Shown here: in pieces, positions 1 to 6,645 of the stretch
Position numbering within the stretch: the first letter of the stretch is position 1
How the letters are laid out: each line of letters opens with the position of its first letter
NCBI GenBank assembly: GCA_016928455.1
Contig: JAFGKP010000119.1
Coordinates: 1-7,935, forward strand
Source of the DNA: Methanomicrobia archaeon
Lineage (GTDB): Archaea; Halobacteriota; Syntropharchaeia; Alkanophagales; Methanospirareceae
DNA length: 7,935 nt
Direction: 5' to 3'
The notes under the pieces: model-generated
Seen by the model: the letters and a program-made list of their open reading frames with translations, nothing else
The model's database searches: none
Told to the model about the DNA's origin: nothing
Program-made: the position numbers and the translations under genes

Positions 1-87
1 ATCCCGGTCCAGGGGCGGAACACGCAGGGCGTGCGCCTGATGAACGTCAAGAAAGGTGCGCGGGTCGTGACGGTAGACGTCGTTTAA
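1..87 (+). CDS. gyrA: DNA gyrase subunit A, C-terminal end (partial)
   Basis: The window opens inside a reading frame of 28 codons that ends with TAA at 85-87. Its translation contains GRNTQGVRLM followed by NVKKGARVVTVDVV. This is the last beta-pinwheel blade of GyrA: the G-R-x-T-x-G-V-R-x-M signature followed by a short strand ending in hydrophobic residues. GyrA is the breakage-reunion subunit of gyrase, which introduces negative supercoils using ATP hydrolysed by GyrB. The C-terminal domain seen here wraps DNA. The protein stops right after the blade, without the acidic tail found in some bacterial GyrA. The gene is convergent with the VOC gene on the other strand, with only 40 bp between the two stop codons. 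ParC-like topoisomerase subunits carry related blades, but this intact motif favours GyrA. Confidence 0.85.
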   Translation: MPVQGRNTQGVRLMNVKKGARVVTVDVV

Positions 88-127
88 AGCTCGTTCAGGC
101 ACGCGGGATCTGACACTGTCTGCCTGC

Positions 128-1225
128 TTACTGCCTTGTTGTAGCGCCAGTGAGCAGTGTGACGTTGCTCTTGGTGAAGAACCCCTCAAAGTCACCATAG
201 CGGTGAATATACTCAGTTACCAGTAGTGTGCTTGGCGAAGGGGCACTGAACGTTTGCTTCAAGCCCTCATCAGGCGACCCTACAAGCTCGATCAGGAACG
301 CCAGACCGTCATCTTTAAGCGCTGAGTAGGTCTCCTCGATCCGCTCGGTCTGAAAAGCCAGGTGATGCACGCGTGGTCCGTAGTGGTGCACGAACATCTC
401 CGTCGGTCCCGACTCCGCATCGCCGTGGTACTCGGTAATGCCGGTGGTAAAGACCATAGCGCAATCTGATTTGGAGAGCCGCGCAACGGTGGTGATGGAG
501 TTGAAGAGCTTCACGTAAATGGCGAACTCGAAGTTGTAGCTGGTTAGCCCCATGAACTCGATGATCGCCTTGTCCCTATCCCGTGCTCGCAGCCGCGTTG
601 CCGCGTGATCAAGGTAGCGTATGTTCTTCAGATAGGGGTGTTCGGGTTTCGTGACGGGAACGTCACAGCTTTCGCTCTCGGGGGTCGCGTACTCGCCGCG
701 ACGCCCGTGCCACTGTATGAACCCGAGCGAGTTGCCGGTGTACAAAGAAGGCATGGTTTGTATGAACGAATAGTTAGCGGTATGCATGATATCATCAGTA
801 AGAAAGGATATGCCACGTGCTCGCTGGATACTGACATACTCCTCTATATCCCGCGTTCGGAACACGAGCGTTTCCAGACGCGTACCGGGGAGATGTTCGG
901 ACTTCGGAAACAGATTGAAGGTCGTGAAGGGATTATCCGGCACTCGTCGTACTTGAAGTAAGAAGTCCGCAGATCCTGGCGTTTTGAGCACGCAGGTCTG
1001 ATAGCGGCGTTCAACAAACGCATCGGCAAGTTCGAGTCCGGTGTACCGGAGGAGTTCCGCAACCGCTGTTTGCTGATTATGCGGCTCTGTCGTGATGATC
1101 ACGCACTCGAGCCCGCCCACGAGCCCTTCCAGACCGAGACGTTTTCGCTCATCAACCACGCGCGGGACGGCCTCTTTGAGATACGCATCGCTCATGCCGT
1201 AATCGGTAACCTGGGGATTGCGCAA
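128..1225 (-). CDS. Two-domain VOC-superfamily protein, 4-hydroxyphenylpyruvate dioxygenase-like
   Basis: This 365-residue protein has two VOC (glyoxalase/dioxygenase) halves, about residues 37-170 and 200-345. The C-terminal half aligns with the catalytic half of HPPD. The metal ligands appear to be H207 (YLDHAAT), H288 (VHHLAF, matching VQHIAL of HPPD) and E338 (VTEYIHR, matching FLEIIQR). HPPD normally turns 4-hydroxyphenylpyruvate into homogentisate using O2. Here the Asn-containing LNEP-type motif and the C-terminal GFGxGNF motif are not recognisable, so substrate and reaction are uncertain; an O2-independent role is possible. The start is unresolved. The 365-residue form uses TTG at 1225, and the first ATG in frame is at 1195 (MSDAYL). 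Neither has a convincing ribosome binding site. Upstream sequence in frame encodes CPLCG and seems to belong to the protein, cut off by a frameshift (see 1226-1301). It is the last gene of the kor-lpd-like operon. Family confidence is good; function is unknown. Confidence 0.8.
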   Translation of the reverse strand: MRNPQVTDYGMSDAYLKEAVPRVVDERKRLGLEGLVGGLECVIITTEPHNQQTAVAELLRYTGLELADAFVERRYQTCVLKTPGSADFLLQVRRVPDNPFTTFNLFPKSEHLPGTRLETLVFRTRDIEEYVSIQRARGISFLTDDIMHTANYSFIQTMPSLYTGNSLGFIQWHGRRGEYATPESESCDVPVTKPEHPYLKNIRYLDHAATRLRARDRDKAIIEFMGLTSYNFEFAIYVKLFNSITTVARLSKSDCAMVFTTGITEYHGDAESGPTEMFVHHYGPRVHHLAFQTERIEETYSALKDDGLAFLIELVGSPDEGLKQTFSAPSPSTLLVTEYIHRYGDFEGFFTKSNVTLLTGATTRQ

Positions 1226-1301
1226 ACCGCAGAGCGGGCAGTGAACTTCCGCTTCGCTCTCAAAGACTTCTTTACAACCGCGGGCAGATTTTTTTCACCA
1301 T
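1226..1301 (-). other. Frameshifted N-terminal zinc-ribbon segment of the VOC gene
   Basis: An ATG at 1301 lies 15 bp after the stop of the upstream disulfide reductase gene. It opens the peptide MVKKICPRL and then hits TAA at 1274-1272. The VOC frame, read upstream of its TTG, runs ...CKEVFESEAEVHCPLCG before reaching a TGA at 1297-1295. Deleting one base within 1276-1279 joins the two and gives a 390-residue protein beginning MVKKICPRCKEVF. Its cysteines are C6, C9, C21 and C24: CPRC-x11-CPLC, a standard zinc-ribbon spacing. Recovering two CPxC knuckles from a single deleted base is unlikely by chance. A partial Shine-Dalgarno (GAGTGA) ends 11 bases before the ATG. The break may be a true indel, a programmed frameshift or a consensus error. 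Confidence 0.6.
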
Positions 1302-1316
1302 TTGTAATCCGGTCAC

Positions 1317-2684
1317 TCAACCCGCTCTGAGGTTCCGCAGCGCTGCCAGAATCACTTCGGACATCGCCGGATGGATGTGGATGCCGAGCCCGAGCGCTCT
1401 ATAGTCGCGATCATCCGCCATAATCTGGATCACTTCCTGGATGAGTATGGGTGCGTGGGGCCCGATGATATGGAATCCCAGTAGTCTGTTGCTCTCGCGA
1501 TCCACAATCGCCTTGGCAAAGCTCTCTTCGTCCCGCATAGCCTGTCCCTTCGCTACCGCCGAAAAATGCGCCGTGCCCACCATGATCTTATGGTTCCTCA
1601 TCGCCTGCTCCTCCGTCATGCCGACCGATGCGATCTGCGGCCACGAGTAGATCGAATGCGGTATCGCGCGATAGTTCATCTTGACGTGCTCGGTGTGCGT
1701 GCTGTTATGCCATGCAATCATCGCCTCCTCATTAGCGACGTGTCGGAACATATATTTACCAATCGCATCACCCAGCGCCCAGATCCGCTCCTTGCTCGTC
1801 TGGAGATAGTCGTTCACCCTGATGAAGCCTCGATCGTCGGTTTCGACACCGGTACGCTCAACCTTTAAGCGATCGGCATTCGATCGGCGACCGACAGCGA
1901 TCATCATATACTCAGCCGAGAATTCACGTTCATCTCCAAAAGCTCTGTCCCGGGCGGTAACAACGCAGTGTGCGCCCTTCTGCCGCACTGCGGAGACCTC
2001 AGTGCCCGTAGCGATCGTCATACGCTTGGCCAGTTTATGCTGTAATAATGCTGCTAGCTCCGGCTCTTCGTGGCGCAGCAGTCTGTCCCCCCGCTGGATG
2101 ATAGTAACGTCGGTACCCATAGCGGCGAAGAAATGTCCGAATTCAGTCGCGATATAGCCACCGCCGACGATAACAAGGCTTTCCGGGCGTGCTTTCAGAT
2201 CGAATACGGACTCGTTGGTCAGGTACTTGACCTCGTTAATACCCGGTATCTGAGGGATCACAGGTCGCGCGCCGGAGGCGATGAAGATCCGCTCTCCCCT
2301 GATCTGCGCTCCGTTGACTGCTAGGGTATACTCAGCGGTGAACATCCCTTCGCCTCGGTAGAGATCTACATTCCGGGCATGCTCGATACCTCGCTGCATA
2401 ACGGCGCGATCATGCGCGATCAACGTGCGCGTCCGCTCCATAATACCCTCAAAATCGATGCTTGTGATCTGCGCCTCAACCCCCAGTTTCCCGGCTTCCT
2501 TGATCTCCATTATGCGATCCGCAGGACAGATCAGCATCTTCGAGGGTATGCAGCCCACATTCAGGCACGTGCCGCCGAGCAGTCCCTTCTCTACCAGAGC
2601 AACGGTGAGCCCTGCGGCTACCGCACGCTCAACGATCAGCATTCCGGCACCTGATCCGATGACAATCACGTCGTACTCTTTCAT
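1317..2684 (-). CDS. Pyridine nucleotide-disulfide oxidoreductase (dihydrolipoamide dehydrogenase / mycothione reductase-like)
   Basis: This 455-residue protein is a full-length FAD-dependent class I disulfide reductase. An N-terminal FAD-binding loop (GSGAGM, residues 10-15) is followed by the redox pair C40 and C45 in GGTCLNVGCIPSK. The NAD(P) fold carries GGGYIATEFG at 174-183, the second FAD motif is ALGDA at 303-307, and a C-terminal dimerisation domain ends in the catalytic dyad H438/E443 (HPAMSE). Such enzymes move electrons between NAD(P)H and a dithiol such as dihydrolipoamide. At the end of the second NAD(P) strand this protein has Q197-R198 (IIQRGDRLLRHE), where NAD-using E3 enzymes usually have Glu. 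Its phrasing, including FRHVANEEA and PQIASVG, resembles mycothione reductase. No E1/E2 or glycine-cleavage genes are visible, so the partner may be another small disulfide. Its ATG overlaps the korB stop by 4 bp (ATGA), with GAGG at 2691-2694 six bases upstream. Confidence 0.88.
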   Translation of the reverse strand: MKEYDVIVIGSGAGMLIVERAVAAGLTVALVEKGLLGGTCLNVGCIPSKMLICPADRIMEIKEAGKLGVEAQITSIDFEGIMERTRTLIAHDRAVMQRGIEHARNVDLYRGEGMFTAEYTLAVNGAQIRGERIFIASGARPVIPQIPGINEVKYLTNESVFDLKARPESLVIVGGGYIATEFGHFFAAMGTDVTIIQRGDRLLRHEEPELAALLQHKLAKRMTIATGTEVSAVRQKGAHCVVTARDRAFGDEREFSAEYMMIAVGRRSNADRLKVERTGVETDDRGFIRVNDYLQTSKERIWALGDAIGKYMFRHVANEEAMIAWHNSTHTEHVKMNYRAIPHSIYSWPQIASVGMTEEQAMRNHKIMVGTAHFSAVAKGQAMRDEESFAKAIVDRESNRLLGFHIIGPHAPILIQEVIQIMADDRDYRALGLGIHIHPAMSEVILAALRNLRAG

Positions 2685-3592
2685 ACCACGCCTCTTCCTT
2701 GTCTGTCCATCTCCCCACGCTGCTTCGCGGTCTTGAACTGTCCCAGAAGCTCGGCGATAGCACCTCGTGAGGGGAATTTCAACGCGGTCAGTGCACCCTC
2801 ATAGCTATTCGCGCGAAAATACTCGCCGAAGAGCTGTGGTGGCTCGTCCATCTGGTAAAAAACACCGGTCGGGATTCGGTCGCCCCATTCAGTCGCCTTC
2901 TTCATGGCGGCATACTTGTCATGCGGATCATAGTCCTGTGGTAAACGGTAAATCCTGTCCCGATACCAGCTAACCGAATGCGTGCCCCAGGTGATACAGG
3001 GCTGTATGACGTCCACGTACGCGAGCCCTCTGAACTGAATAGCCGCGACGAAGAGCTCGGTAAGATGCGTGATATCACCGGCGAAACCGCGCGCGACAAA
3101 GGGGCAGTCGTGCAGAATCGCAAGTGCCAGCGGCTGTAAGGGGCTTATTGTGACGCCTTCGAACTGGAGTCTGGTCTTTTCGCCTGAGTCGGTCGTCGGC
3201 GACGCCTGGCCTTTGGTGAGTCCGTAGGTCTGGTTGTTGTGCACGATAAGCGTAAGGTTCGGGTTCCGGCGGAAGGTATGCAGAAAGTGGTTTCCCCCTT
3301 CGCCGTAGCAATCCCCGTCTCCCGTCACCACGATCGTCGTCAACTGCGGGCTCACCACGCTGATCGCCGTTGCAACGGGGAGCGCTCGTCCGTGCAGTCC
3401 GTTGAAGAAATTACAGCGCAGGTAGTGCGGTAGCTTTGCCGCCTGCCCGATTCCCGAGACCAGGCAAATCTCATCAGGACGCTTCGCCAGCGCCACCAGT
3501 GCATTCTTCATCGCTTTCAGAATACCGAAATTGGGGCAGCCTGGGCACCACTGGTTCTCCGCATCGCTCTGATAATCGTCAAGCTCAACCAT
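2681..3592 (-). CDS. korB: 2-oxoacid:ferredoxin oxidoreductase, beta (TPP-binding) subunit
   Basis: This 303-residue protein is the thiamine diphosphate-binding subunit of a 2-oxoacid:ferredoxin oxidoreductase. The enzyme converts 2-oxoacid plus CoA to acyl-CoA, CO2 and reduced ferredoxin, or the reverse. An N-terminal CPGC (C16, C19) begins the [4Fe-4S] site. The TPP/Mg2+ motif GDGD (91-94) continues to N119-N120 and then YGLTKGQASPTT. A late C199 (QPCITWG) is the usual fourth cluster ligand. The usual third ligand, in GIGC, is replaced by Gln (GIGQAAK, Q50); C60 ten residues on (LRCNFFNGLHGR) may substitute. The start is ATG 3592, because GGAGGTG sits seven bases upstream and CPGC then lies near the N-terminus; a start at 3619 would add nine residues and lose this fit. 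It overlaps the end of korA by 8 bp. Substrate choice cannot be read from sequence. There is no separate ferredoxin-like delta subunit in the window. Confidence 0.9.
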   Translation of the reverse strand: MVELDDYQSDAENQWCPGCPNFGILKAMKNALVALAKRPDEICLVSGIGQAAKLPHYLRCNFFNGLHGRALPVATAISVVSPQLTTIVVTGDGDCYGEGGNHFLHTFRRNPNLTLIVHNNQTYGLTKGQASPTTDSGEKTRLQFEGVTISPLQPLALAILHDCPFVARGFAGDITHLTELFVAAIQFRGLAYVDVIQPCITWGTHSVSWYRDRIYRLPQDYDPHDKYAAMKKATEWGDRIPTGVFYQMDEPPQLFGEYFRANSYEGALTALKFPSRGAIAELLGQFKTAKQRGEMDRQGRGVV

Positions 3593-5258
3593 GCTGCCAC
3601 ACCTCCATGATGTACTCATGATCCAGCGGCAGCCCGTCGTATCGTGTTACCGTGCTGCTTACCGGTAATCCATATTCGCTCCGCAGCATGCGTCCGAATT
3701 GCGCGGTCGCATTGCTCTCGATCAGATGGTACCGCGGCCCATCAGTGAACGTGAACCGTGGGAGCGGCCAGAGCTCAGTAAAGTGGACCATACCTATCGC
3801 ATTCCCCTGATCATTGAGCCGGTCTACTGCCTCGAGCACCGCATTCCGGGAGGATCCCCAGCCCACCAGCACGTCCTCAGCTTCTCTGATTCGGTATTCC
3901 TCGGGCGGCTGGATCTCATCCCGCAAACCCTCCAGCTTCCGCAGCCGCTTCTCCACCATCCGCTTCCTGAGCGTCAGATCCTCCGTGATGTGGCCGTATT
4001 CGTCGTGCTCGTCACTATCACAGCAGACGAGCTGCTCGCTCTGGCCCGGGAAGAGCCGGGGCGAAATCCCGGTCTCCGTGAGCAGGTAGCGCCGGTAGTC
4101 TGTCAGCTCAGTGGTAGTTGCGAGAAAGCGTTCAGGCTTCAGGTTCTCGAGCTCGAAGTCGTCCACGGTAAAATTGGCGTCGGCCAGGAACTGGTCGCTC
4201 AGGACGATCGCGGGCGTCTGGTACTTCTCGGCCAGATTGAACGCGCGTGCGATCTTATGAAACGCGTCCCTGGGATCAGCGGGCGCGAATACGAGCCGGG
4301 GGAATTCGCCGTGGCCCGCGTTGACCGCAAAGAGCAGATCAGCCTGCTCAGTGCGCGTCGGAAGCCCGGTTGCGGGCGCGGGACGCTGGCCGAGCACGAT
4401 AACGATCGGTGTCTCTGTCATTCCGGCGAGGCTGATTCCTTCGGTCATGAGCGAAAAGCCACCGCCCGAGGTCGCGGTCATCGCACGCACCCCTGCATAA
4501 CTCGCGCCAATCGCCATATTGATTGCCGCGATCTCGTCCTCCGCCTGTTCGGTGAAGATCTGCAGGCGCTCCTTATGCTTTGAGAGTAAGGTTATGATCC
4601 CGGTCGAGGGTGTCATAGGATACGCGGCAATGAAGCGGCAGCCGGCGGCCGCAGCACCCAGTGCCAGCGCTTCGTTCCCCGTGACCAGATAGTGCGTCTG
4701 CGCTCGTCCCGGCAGGGTCCATGCGCAGACGCCCTCGCAACTCCTCTTCGCACTGCTGTAGCCTGCCGCGGCAGCCGCGCGATTCGTGTCCACGACCTCA
4801 CTGCTCTTCCCCGCAAACTCGTCCGCAATCACCGCGGTGAGCGCCTCGAGCTCAAGCCCGAGTACCGCAGCGAGGGCACCAGCAGCGACGGTATTCGCAA
4901 AGAGCTTCTTGCCAAAATCATCCGTGGCGATCCGCGCAAAAGGTACGGTGATCACCCGTTCACCGGTTTCATGCTCGTCGATCAAAATGCCTTCCGGTTT
5001 CAGCAGCGGTCGGTATTTACGCTGGGATTCAGCGTTCAACGCTACGAGGATGTCCGCCCTGCTCAAAGGGCTGTTGGCTGGCGTATCGCTTATCCGCATC
5101 CGGTAGCTGTTGCAGCCTCCTCGGACGCGCGATTCGTACTCCTGCCACGCGAAGACGTTATAGCCTGCTCCTGAGGCGGTCCTGGCAAGAACGTATCCAA
5201 TCGTCTGAACCCCCTGGCCCGCGGCCCCGGCAATGACAATAGTTACATCAACCATCAT
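3585..5258 (-). CDS. korA: 2-oxoacid:ferredoxin oxidoreductase, fused gamma-alpha subunit
   Basis: This 557-residue protein fuses the gamma and alpha parts of a 2-oxoacid:ferredoxin oxidoreductase. Residues 1 to about 165 are the gamma domain, with GAAGQGVQTIGYVLA near the start and the SRVRGG motif. Residues from about 187 are the alpha chain. Its TPP-site motif is YPMTPSTG (213-220), followed by SGGGFSLMTEG (264-274), GQRPAPATGLPTRTEQADL (290-308), a KorA-type YGHITED...RKRMVEKR stretch (421-438), and the C-terminal ESNATAQFGRML (514-525). The length suits fused KorA/OorA proteins. With the beta subunit it forms a cytosolic TPP enzyme feeding ferredoxin. Two adjacent ATGs (5258, 5255) could serve as start; GAGGAG at 5269-5274 precedes them by 10 and 13 bases. 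It is the first gene of its operon, after a 247-bp gap. 2-Oxoglutarate, pyruvate, branched-chain and aryl 2-oxoacids are all possible substrates; the gene symbol denotes the family only. Confidence 0.9.
   Translation of the reverse strand: MMVDVTIVIAGAAGQGVQTIGYVLARTASGAGYNVFAWQEYESRVRGGCNSYRMRISDTPANSPLSRADILVALNAESQRKYRPLLKPEGILIDEHETGERVITVPFARIATDDFGKKLFANTVAAGALAAVLGLELEALTAVIADEFAGKSSEVVDTNRAAAAAGYSSAKRSCEGVCAWTLPGRAQTHYLVTGNEALALGAAAAGCRFIAAYPMTPSTGIITLLSKHKERLQIFTEQAEDEIAAINMAIGASYAGVRAMTATSGGGFSLMTEGISLAGMTETPIVIVLGQRPAPATGLPTRTEQADLLFAVNAGHGEFPRLVFAPADPRDAFHKIARAFNLAEKYQTPAIVLSDQFLADANFTVDDFELENLKPERFLATTTELTDYRRYLLTETGISPRLFPGQSEQLVCCDSDEHDEYGHITEDLTLRKRMVEKRLRKLEGLRDEIQPPEEYRIREAEDVLVGWGSSRNAVLEAVDRLNDQGNAIGMVHFTELWPLPRFTFTDGPRYHLIESNATAQFGRMLRSEYGLPVSSTVTRYDGLPLDHEYIMEVWQHG
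3600..3606 (-). promoter_or_regulatory. Shine-Dalgarno site of korB
   Basis: GGAGGTG on the minus strand lies within the last codons of korA, seven bases before the ATG at 3592. It is close to a perfect ribosome binding site. It fixes the korB start at 3592 rather than the upstream in-frame ATG at 3619, and it shows translational coupling to korA. Confidence 0.8.
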
Positions 5259-5268
5259 GGTTACTCAT

Positions 5269-5274
5269 CTCCTC
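5269..5274 (-). promoter_or_regulatory. Shine-Dalgarno site of korA
   Basis: GAGGAG on the minus strand lies 10 bases before ATG 5258 and 13 before ATG 5255. It supports translation starting at this ATG pair and shows that the message has a leader rather than being leaderless. Confidence 0.6.
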
Positions 5275-5290
5275 ACTATAGTAATGATTT

Positions 5291-5298
5291 CTCTTAAG
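5291..5298 (-). promoter_or_regulatory. Possible TATA-like element upstream of korA
   Basis: The minus strand reads CTTAAGAG, 33-40 bases upstream of ATG 5258, inside the AT-richer patch. A TATA element here would place a start site roughly 25 bases downstream, leaving a short leader with room for the GAGGAG ribosome site. The match to the archaeal TATA consensus is weak and no clear BRE is visible, so this is only a candidate. Confidence 0.2.
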
Positions 5299-5505
5299 GG
5301 ATACTACTAGGTGCAGGCCCCAGGTATCGCCTCTTTTCGCGGAAGTCATCCCGGTCAGTACTGTGGCGTTCCAGCAGGGGATGGGGGACGGTGCTCTACC
5401 TGATTGATCGTTATGAGAAGCGCCCGGGCGGCTGAAGTTGTGAGTTCATTTACCTGTCAGAGGCAAATACAGCGACAAAACCCATAACAGCCTGCGATCG
5501 TCCTC

Positions 5506-6627
5506 TCAATCGCTACAGAAGAAGTGCTCGAGGTGCTCAGGCTCGACGAGCAGATTCATGATCCTGATAGGCTCGGCCTTCTCGGAGATGCGCTTCCAGT
5601 TCTCCCGTTTCTTGAATGCGGCCAACTTCCGCACTTCCGCGACCTGCTCAGGAGTGGACCTTTTGGTCTCGATGAATCCGGCCGCTTCTGCTCGATCCAG
5701 TACATCTTTACCCATATCGCTGCGGGCGATCACTGTTGACCAGCCGTCTTCAGAGCCGATCGAGCCCACGGAGAGGTCAGCGAACTCAGAGGCGAAGTCG
5801 TAGCAGTAGTTGCAGGCCTCACGGGCGAACGCGCGCATCTTCTTGATTGGCATCGTGAGCTCCTTGCCCTCCTTTGTGGTGACGATGAACCGCCCTCTGC
5901 GGATATTGAACTTCGCCACCGCGTCAAAAGTCGTGCCCAGCTCCTTCAGCGTCTGAGCGAGCAGCGTACGGTCAAAGGTCTCGGTACAGAAGAGACCGAT
6001 GAGGAACTTCACCCGCTCTGCCCCGACCTTGAACGCCTCGGAGAGTTGCGCTTTACGCATACCTTCGATATGACAGGGCAATCCGACAAGTGCAACCTTC
6101 TGGTAGCCGGCCTCAAAGGCTTCTGCCACGCCCAATACGGCCGGGCATTGCGTATACTTCGAGCCCGCAGCAGCCAGCACGTCCTCCTTTGTGGTCGCTA
6201 CGAAGGGCTCAGGCTGCCAGTTGTCTTCTTTACCTGTTCTGGTCACAACGGCCGCGTCGATCTCGCCCTCCTTGAGCAGATACAAAAGCACTGCGGAGAT
6301 GACCCCGCCATCCTGTGCATGCTCCCGGAGCGCGACATCAGTCGCTCGCGCGCTGAGGATCTCGCCCTGGTAATAGCCCAGCAGGTTATCGGTCCTGACC
6401 TCACCGAATATCGCGCGGTCCGTCTGAAACGGCGCAAAGAACGTACGAGGGCAGAACGCATAGCACGCACCGCAGATCTCGTAACACTTCTGCTTCGTCT
6501 TCGGCAACTCGTTCTCGAACGCGATATACTCTTTACAGAACGCCCCGCATGTCCCGCAGTAGCAGCAAAGCCCGTTATATATCACTTCCGCCTCTAAATC
6601 AGCCAAATTACCGCTTGTCTTTGCCAT
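5506..6627 (-). CDS. FrhB/FdhB-family coenzyme F420-linked iron-sulfur flavoprotein
   Basis: This 373-residue protein belongs to the coenzyme F420 hydrogenase/dehydrogenase beta-subunit family. These FAD proteins carry electrons between iron-sulfur partners and F420. The N-terminus has two [4Fe-4S] sites: C21-x2-C24-x2-C27-x3-C31, and C48-x3-C52-x2-C55-x3-C59-Pro. Family motifs follow: DGGVISAVLLYLL, AAGSKYTQCP, VGLPCHIEGMRKAQ, GLFCTETF, FNIRRGRF, and C-x2-C-x-DF...ADLSVG near the end. Complex partners such as FrhA, FrhG, FpoF or FdhA are not in the window. The start is ATG 6627, ten bases after the cdhB stop, with GGAGGTGA overlapping that stop; an upstream frame to 6714 only shadows cdhB. 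Its place behind cdhA-cdhB suggests it takes electrons from CO dehydrogenase to F420, or the reverse; this is inferred from context. It may instead use ferredoxin, like other members of this wide family. Confidence 0.88.
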   Translation of the reverse strand: MAKTSGNLADLEAEVIYNGLCCYCGTCGAFCKEYIAFENELPKTKQKCYEICGACYAFCPRTFFAPFQTDRAIFGEVRTDNLLGYYQGEILSARATDVALREHAQDGGVISAVLLYLLKEGEIDAAVVTRTGKEDNWQPEPFVATTKEDVLAAAGSKYTQCPAVLGVAEAFEAGYQKVALVGLPCHIEGMRKAQLSEAFKVGAERVKFLIGLFCTETFDRTLLAQTLKELGTTFDAVAKFNIRRGRFIVTTKEGKELTMPIKKMRAFAREACNYCYDFASEFADLSVGSIGSEDGWSTVIARSDMGKDVLDRAEAAGFIETKRSTPEQVAEVRKLAAFKKRENWKRISEKAEPIRIMNLLVEPEHLEHFFCSD

Positions 6628-6637
6628 TGCCCTATCT

Positions 6638-6645
6638 TCACCTCC
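6638..6645 (-). promoter_or_regulatory. Shine-Dalgarno site of the frhB-like gene
   Basis: GGAGGTGA on the minus strand includes the TGA stop of cdhB and ends ten bases before ATG 6627. It decides that start against the longer open frame beginning at 6714 and ties translation of the frhB-like gene to that of cdhB. Confidence 0.75.

Larger units (their letters stand above)
5259..5505. other. Intergenic region between the frhB-like gene and korA
   Basis: These 247 bp are the longest stretch without a gene in the window. In both directions I find only short open frames, the longest about a dozen codons near the frhB-like end, and no RNA gene I can recognise. It contains a perfect 10-bp palindrome, CGCCCGGGCG, at 5421-5430. 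A locally AT-richer patch at about 5262-5299, just upstream of korA, could hold its promoter. No strong terminator hairpin follows the frhB-like gene; only a short T run (GGGTTTTG, minus strand) lies downstream of its stop. The region most likely separates two transcription units, but read-through cannot be excluded. Confidence 0.5.

Noticed and set aside
96..126. Inverted repeat CAGGCA/TGCCTG between gyrA and the VOC gene as a terminator
   Set aside because: The stem is only 6 bp with a 19-base loop and no T run follows; it could easily arise by chance.
605..961. 118-codon open frame on the plus strand
   Set aside because: It is antisense to the VOC gene, including the H207 metal-ligand region, and resembles no known family.
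1289..1295. Run of seven A (minus strand) as the frameshift site of the VOC gene
   Set aside because: Removing one A here also joins the frames but gives MVKKSARGC, leaving an incomplete Cys set. The shift at 1276-1279 gives two CPxC knuckles and is preferred.
1317..2684. Evidence for a pyruvate or 2-oxoglutarate dehydrogenase complex
   Set aside because: Only an E3-like reductase is present; no E1, E2 or lipoyl domain is seen, and the neighbouring oxidoreductase uses ferredoxin.
3699..4583. 294-codon open frame on the plus strand
   Set aside because: It lies wholly antisense to korA, whose conserved motifs cover the same bases. It has no recognisable family sequence and is a shadow of GC-rich codon use.
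4692..5174. 160-codon open frame on the plus strand
   Set aside because: It is antisense to the gamma domain of korA and shows no domain signature.
6046..6597. 183-codon open frame on the plus strand
   Set aside because: It is antisense to the frhB-like gene across its conserved cysteine motifs, so it is a frame shadow.
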